From the NCBI GenBank assembly GCA_021151685.1, contig JAGKWS010000096.1, forward strand, positions 1-15,669: DNA of 15,669 nucleotides, given 5' to 3'. Below, piece by piece: positions 12,780-15,669 of this stretch. The notes under the pieces were generated by a model. It made no database searches, was not told where the DNA came from, and saw only the letters and a program-made list of their open reading frames with translations. Position 1 is the stretch's first letter; each line of letters begins with the position of its first letter. The position numbers and the translations under genes are program-made. This stretch comes from Chitinophagaceae bacterium (lineage in GTDB: Bacteria; Bacteroidota; Bacteroidia; Chitinophagales; Chitinophagaceae).

Positions 12780-13657
12780 GTTTGAGACATCTGGTATTCA
12801 TTATCAACCCCAGATCGGGGGTAGAGCGGCAAAAAGAAATACAACAGGCAGTAGATGCCTGTATCGACAACTCAAAGTTCAGCTACGAGATACAGTATAC
12901 CCAGCGTGCCCGCCACGGTATAGAGTTGGCGCGCGCTGCTGCACAAGCAGGGGCATGGGCTGTAGTAGCAGTTGGGGGCGATGGCTCGGTAAACGATGTG
13001 GTACATGGCCTTGCTGGTACCCAAACAGCACTGGGCATTATACCCCGTGGTTCTGGCAACGGGCTGGCCCGTACGCTGGGCCTGCCACTGGCCGTGGCCG
13101 ATGCCATGCGGATCATTAATAATGGCCAGACTGCCGCCATAGACTTGGGCTATGTAGGCGAACGCCTTTTTCTGAGCAATGCCGGTGTAGCTTTTGATGC
13201 GCTTATTTCCAAAGAATTTGCAGCCAGCGACCGTCGTGGCCTTGCCGTATATGCATGGCTGGTTACACGCCACTTGTGGACGTACAAAACGCTCAAATTC
13301 GATATAACTATAGACGGTAAAAAAATATCGGAAAACGCCTTTATGGTAAATGTAGCCAATGGCACAGAATTTGGCTACAACTTCAAAATAGCCCCCTCTG
13401 CCAGCTATACCGATGGCCTGCTGGACGTAGTGATTGTGAAGCGTTTCCCCAGAATACTGGGTAGCATCATAGCCCTGCGTGCCATGACCGGCACCATACT
13501 GGGTAGCCCGTGGGTGAAACACTATCGTGGCAAAGAGGTAACCATTACCCATCCCAATATGAAACTGATGCAAACAGATGGTGATGCCTACGACTGTGCC
13601 TCTACACTCTCATTTGGGGTAAAGCCGGGTGCCTTGCAGGTGATAAGACCTCGATAG
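12776..13657 (+). CDS. Diacylglycerol-kinase-family lipid kinase (DagK/YegS-like)
   Basis: Phosphorylates a lipid alcohol (diacylglycerol, sphingosine or similar) with ATP at the membrane surface. 293 residues. Seen: an N-terminal nucleotide-binding domain with INPRSG (10-15), VGGDGSVNDVV (66-76) and IPRGSGNGLAR (89-99), then a beta-sandwich domain with TDGLLDVVIVKRF and the C-terminal QTDGDAYD metal-site region. These are the hallmarks of the DAGKc family. The substrate cannot be read from sequence; in Bacteroidota, recycling of diacylglycerol or ceramide-type lipids would both fit. It overlaps nadC by four bases. No terminator was found in the 108-bp convergent gap that follows. Confidence 0.93.
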   Translation: MSLRHLVFIINPRSGVERQKEIQQAVDACIDNSKFSYEIQYTQRARHGIELARAAAQAGAWAVVAVGGDGSVNDVVHGLAGTQTALGIIPRGSGNGLARTLGLPLAVADAMRIINNGQTAAIDLGYVGERLFLSNAGVAFDALISKEFAASDRRGLAVYAWLVTRHLWTYKTLKFDITIDGKKISENAFMVNVANGTEFGYNFKIAPSASYTDGLLDVVIVKRFPRILGSIIALRAMTGTILGSPWVKHYRGKEVTITHPNMKLMQTDGDAYDCASTLSFGVKPGALQVIRPR

Positions 13658-13765
13658 TGCTGCACGCACCTTTACCATATTACATAAGGGCAAGCAACAC
13701 AAAATTGTAGTATTACCTCAGATGAGTGCCATGTATGCACCAACTTACACAGCGGTGTGCTATCA

Positions 13766-14752
13766 TTAGCTCTTTGCGGCTGGGGTGTACCTGGTTACAG
13801 CATTTACCTGTGCGGGCATGCTGTGCAGGTAGGTATATATGGCGGCAAGGTCTTCGCGGCTCATCTTTCCATACATGGTCCATGGCATAAGGGTATTGAA
13901 AGAGCCCATGGGTACACCCGGTGCCACATAGCCCGGTTCGCCAAATGCCTTGAAGCGGTTGATAAACATTTCTTCGGTCCACGAGCCTATGCCGGTATTT
14001 ACATCAGGTGTAATGTTGGAAGAACGCACTACAGAACCATCAGGAAATTTGAATTCGCGACCACCGCTGTACTGCAATTCCATTATTATTTGCCCGCGCT
14101 TTTCGCGGGTGTGGCATTCGTTGCAACCTGCTGCATTGCACAGGTAGGCACCATAGGCCAGCTTGTCGGTAGGGCTGGGCATTTTCCCGGGGGCTTCTTG
14201 CTTGGGTATGGTATTGATGATGATGTTCATCGGAAAATCGGAGTGCGACTCGGGCACCTTATTGTCTATAGATGGTATGGTGCGCAGGTAAGCTATAAGG
14301 CTATATATATCTTCGGGGTCCATTTTGGCATAGTGGGTATAGGGCATAACCGGGAACATGGCCCTGCCTTCTTTGGTAACACCGGTGGTTATAACGCGGT
14401 ACAGTTCGCCATCGGTATAGCGGCTGATGCCAAATGGCGTAATGTTGCGCGAGTAATAGGCACCGGGAAAGCCAAACTTCTGGTCGAAGGTTTCGCCACC
14501 CTTGCCCAGCGTACCAGGCACCAACGGCCCCGAGTATTTAGTCCAGTCGCGGGTAGAGTGGCAATCCATACAACTGGCTACTGCATTGGCCAGATAGTCG
14601 CCACGCTGCACCCGTTGTGGGGTTATCTCCACCTTCAGGTTGGGGGCTTTATCTACATTGGGCAGTGCTATCAGCGCATACCCAATCAGTATACCTATCA
14701 GGCCTGCTATACCCAGTAGGGTAAAGCCTATTATTTTCAATAGTTTTTTCAT
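13766..14752 (-). CDS. Membrane-anchored dihaem cytochrome c
   Basis: Electron-carrying c-type cytochrome, 328 residues. Seen: N-terminal anchor or signal at 3-30, then two haem-binding sites, C61-MD-C64-H65 and C210-NE-C213-H214. Each is followed at a similar distance by a likely axial methionine in a matching context: MPYTHYAKMDPEDI (136-149) and MPWTMYGKMSREDL (289-302). The two halves also share an RNITP/SNITP motif (102-106, 245-249), so the protein is a tandem duplication of one cytochrome domain. It resembles cytochrome subunits of membrane dehydrogenases but has two haems, not three, and no dehydrogenase gene is adjacent. The frame is open back to 14857, but I start at 14752 (MKKLLKIIGF) because this gives a normal signal anchor and leaves the hairpin at 14781-14823 outside the gene. 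Confidence 0.9.
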   Translation of the reverse strand: MKKLLKIIGFTLLGIAGLIGILIGYALIALPNVDKAPNLKVEITPQRVQRGDYLANAVASCMDCHSTRDWTKYSGPLVPGTLGKGGETFDQKFGFPGAYYSRNITPFGISRYTDGELYRVITTGVTKEGRAMFPVMPYTHYAKMDPEDIYSLIAYLRTIPSIDNKVPESHSDFPMNIIINTIPKQEAPGKMPSPTDKLAYGAYLCNAAGCNECHTREKRGQIIMELQYSGGREFKFPDGSVVRSSNITPDVNTGIGSWTEEMFINRFKAFGEPGYVAPGVPMGSFNTLMPWTMYGKMSREDLAAIYTYLHSMPAQVNAVTRYTPAAKS

Positions 14753-14780
14753 GGCTTCTATTTTTTGCTTGCAAAAGAAT

Positions 14781-14823
14781 GGTGCCTGCCATAGCCATAT
14801 ATATAATGGTAATAACAGGCACC
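14781..14823 (-). terminator. Possible terminator of the carbonic anhydrase gene
   Basis: Perfect 8-bp arms (14781-14788 and 14816-14823) enclose 27 bases that can pair further (CCAT with ATGG). On the minus strand the stem is followed by AUUCUUUUG. It lies 37 bases beyond the carbonic anhydrase stop and before the cytochrome start at 14752. The large loop makes it weaker than the other terminators here. Confidence 0.45.
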
Positions 14824-14860
14824 AGCCAAGATAGTGAAATAAAATAATATTGTACAAATT

Positions 14861-15508
14861 CTATTCGTCCTCAGAGAGGTCGTATATCTTTTGTATATCT
14901 TTCAGTATTACGGGAAAGTCAATTTCGAGATCTTTAATGAAACCGGTTTCCAAATCGAAAACCCAACCATGCACTACAGGGAAGCCATTTTTGGTATAGC
15001 TTTTCTGTACGGCAGCAGTTTTTATTACATTAATGCATTGCTCCTGCACATTCAGCTCTACCAGGCGGTTGTAGCGTTCATGTTCATCTTGTATGGCATC
15101 CAGCTCGGTATGGTGCAGGCGGTACACATCGCGTATGTTGCGCAGCCATGGGTTCAGTATGCCCATGTCTTTGGGCAGCATGGCGGCACGCACGCCGCCG
15201 CAGTTGTAGTGGCCACAAACTATTATGTGTTTCACCTTCAGCTGGTTTACCGCATAGTTTATTACCGACATAGCATTGAGGTCTATGGCGGCTACCACAT
15301 TGGCTACATTGCGGTGCACAAACACCTCGCCGGGGTTCAGTCCCATTATTTCGTTGGCGGGCACCCTGCTATCCGAGCAGCCTATATATAAAAACTCAGG
15401 AGCCTGAAACTTGGAGAGCCGCTCGAAGAAAGAAGCATCTTTGGCAATGACCGATTCTACCCAACGGCGATTATTTTCAAAAAGTTGGTCATACGAATTC
15501 ATAAACAT
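14861..15508 (-). CDS. Beta-class carbonic anhydrase
   Basis: Interconverts CO2 and bicarbonate using a zinc ion; cytoplasmic. 215 residues. Seen: C44-S-D46-S-R48 with the catalytic Asp/Arg pair, the HRNVAN stretch (65-70), and H100-YN-C103-GG. C44, H100 and C103 are the three zinc ligands. The typical C-terminal strand VVHGWVFDLETG (178-189) is present. The start could be the ATG at 15508 or the one two codons later (15502); the difference is trivial. A promoter core lies 28 bases upstream. It is followed on the same strand by the cytochrome gene after 108 bp that contain a possible terminator, so co-transcription is uncertain. Confidence 0.96.
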   Translation of the reverse strand: MFMNSYDQLFENNRRWVESVIAKDASFFERLSKFQAPEFLYIGCSDSRVPANEIMGLNPGEVFVHRNVANVVAAIDLNAMSVINYAVNQLKVKHIIVCGHYNCGGVRAAMLPKDMGILNPWLRNIRDVYRLHHTELDAIQDEHERYNRLVELNVQEQCINVIKTAAVQKSYTKNGFPVVHGWVFDLETGFIKDLEIDFPVILKDIQKIYDLSEDE

Positions 15509-15535
15509 GGCGCGGTGATTGTGACGCGGCTAATG

Positions 15536-15543
15536 CAAATGTA
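15536..15543 (-). promoter_or_regulatory. Putative -7 box of the carbonic anhydrase gene
   Basis: On the minus strand TACATTTG matches TAnnTTTG exactly and is followed by CA. A TTTC lies 16 bases upstream as a poor -33 element. The leader would be about 20 bases. Confidence 0.45.
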
Positions 15544-15646
15544 GTACGGAGGGGTTCTTGAAAGTAGGTTTGGCATCAAAAAATGCCCGGTTAGCAGCAA
15601 CGCGGTATATAGTGCGAGAAATTTTATTTTTTTCTCAATATTTCCC

Positions 15647-15654
15647 TATCTTTG
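15647..15654 (+). promoter_or_regulatory. Promoter core at the right edge, reading out of the window
   Basis: TATCTTTG, an exact TAnnTTTG match followed by CACAC, preceded by a T-rich stretch (15622-15633). The gene it serves begins beyond the window. It is divergent from carbonic anhydrase. Confidence 0.5.
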
Positions 15655-15669
15655 CACACTGAAAAAGTG

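Noticed and set aside
13757..14719. Open frame of 320 codons on the plus strand
   Set aside because: Antisense to the dihaem cytochrome, whose haem motifs and repeat structure are unambiguous.
14753..14857. N-terminal extension of the cytochrome (35 residues)
   Set aside because: It would cover an inverted repeat that looks like a terminator and would place a second hydrophobic stretch before a normal signal anchor.

Overview
The window looks like chromosomal DNA from a member of the Bacteroidota, probably the Chitinophagales/Chitinophagaceae side (family level is inference). The signs are: repeated Bacteroidota-type promoter cores (TAnnTTTG, two of them with a TTTG element 18 bases upstream); A-rich leaders in place of clear Shine-Dalgarno sequences; DUF4402 secreted proteins; a PadR regulator paired with a membrane protein carrying GldL-like HWPGA motifs; a lipoprotein with a Bacteroidota-style lipobox; and trigger factor of the Bacteroidota type. 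No tRNA, rRNA, CRISPR array, insertion sequence or phage gene was found.

Layout. (1) Positions 1-4152, minus strand: a surface-glycan or glycolipid cluster, read from an unidentified multispanning membrane protein through two NAD-dependent epimerase/dehydratase paralogues (both of the CDP-tyvelose/paratose 2-epimerase type) to a DPM1/ArnC-like family 2 glycosyltransferase that is cut by the left edge. A strong 17-bp hairpin and a possible internal promoter separate the glycosyltransferase from the epimerases. (2) Positions 4153-4683: a 531-bp gap holding the promoter of region 1 at one end and the terminator of region 3 at the other. (3) Positions 4684-6191, minus strand: a PadR-type repressor followed 2 bp later by a membrane protein with two HWPGA motifs, under a well-formed promoter with a palindrome over the repressor start codon. 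(4) Positions 6357-7798, plus: trigger factor with a textbook terminator. (5) Positions 7967-10562, plus: two paralogous secreted DUF4402 proteins on either side of a short-loop sensor histidine kinase that has no response regulator beside it. The second DUF4402 gene has a striking A/C-only repeat leader and codon use unlike its neighbours. (6) Positions 10678-13657, plus: a lipoprotein, riboflavin synthase, quinolinate phosphoribosyltransferase and a diacylglycerol-kinase-like lipid kinase, tightly packed. (7) Positions 13766-15508, minus: a membrane-anchored dihaem cytochrome c and a beta-carbonic anhydrase. A promoter core at the right edge points out of the window to an unseen plus-strand gene.

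Most of the window is housekeeping (protein folding, flavin and NAD synthesis, respiration, CO2 hydration). The parts most likely to hold something undescribed are the DUF4402/kinase block, with its odd non-coding DNA, and the PadR/HWPGA pair. A window-wide trait is heavy use of the AUA isoleucine codon (19 of 23 in nadC, 13 of 27 in tig), which the second DUF4402 gene avoids completely.
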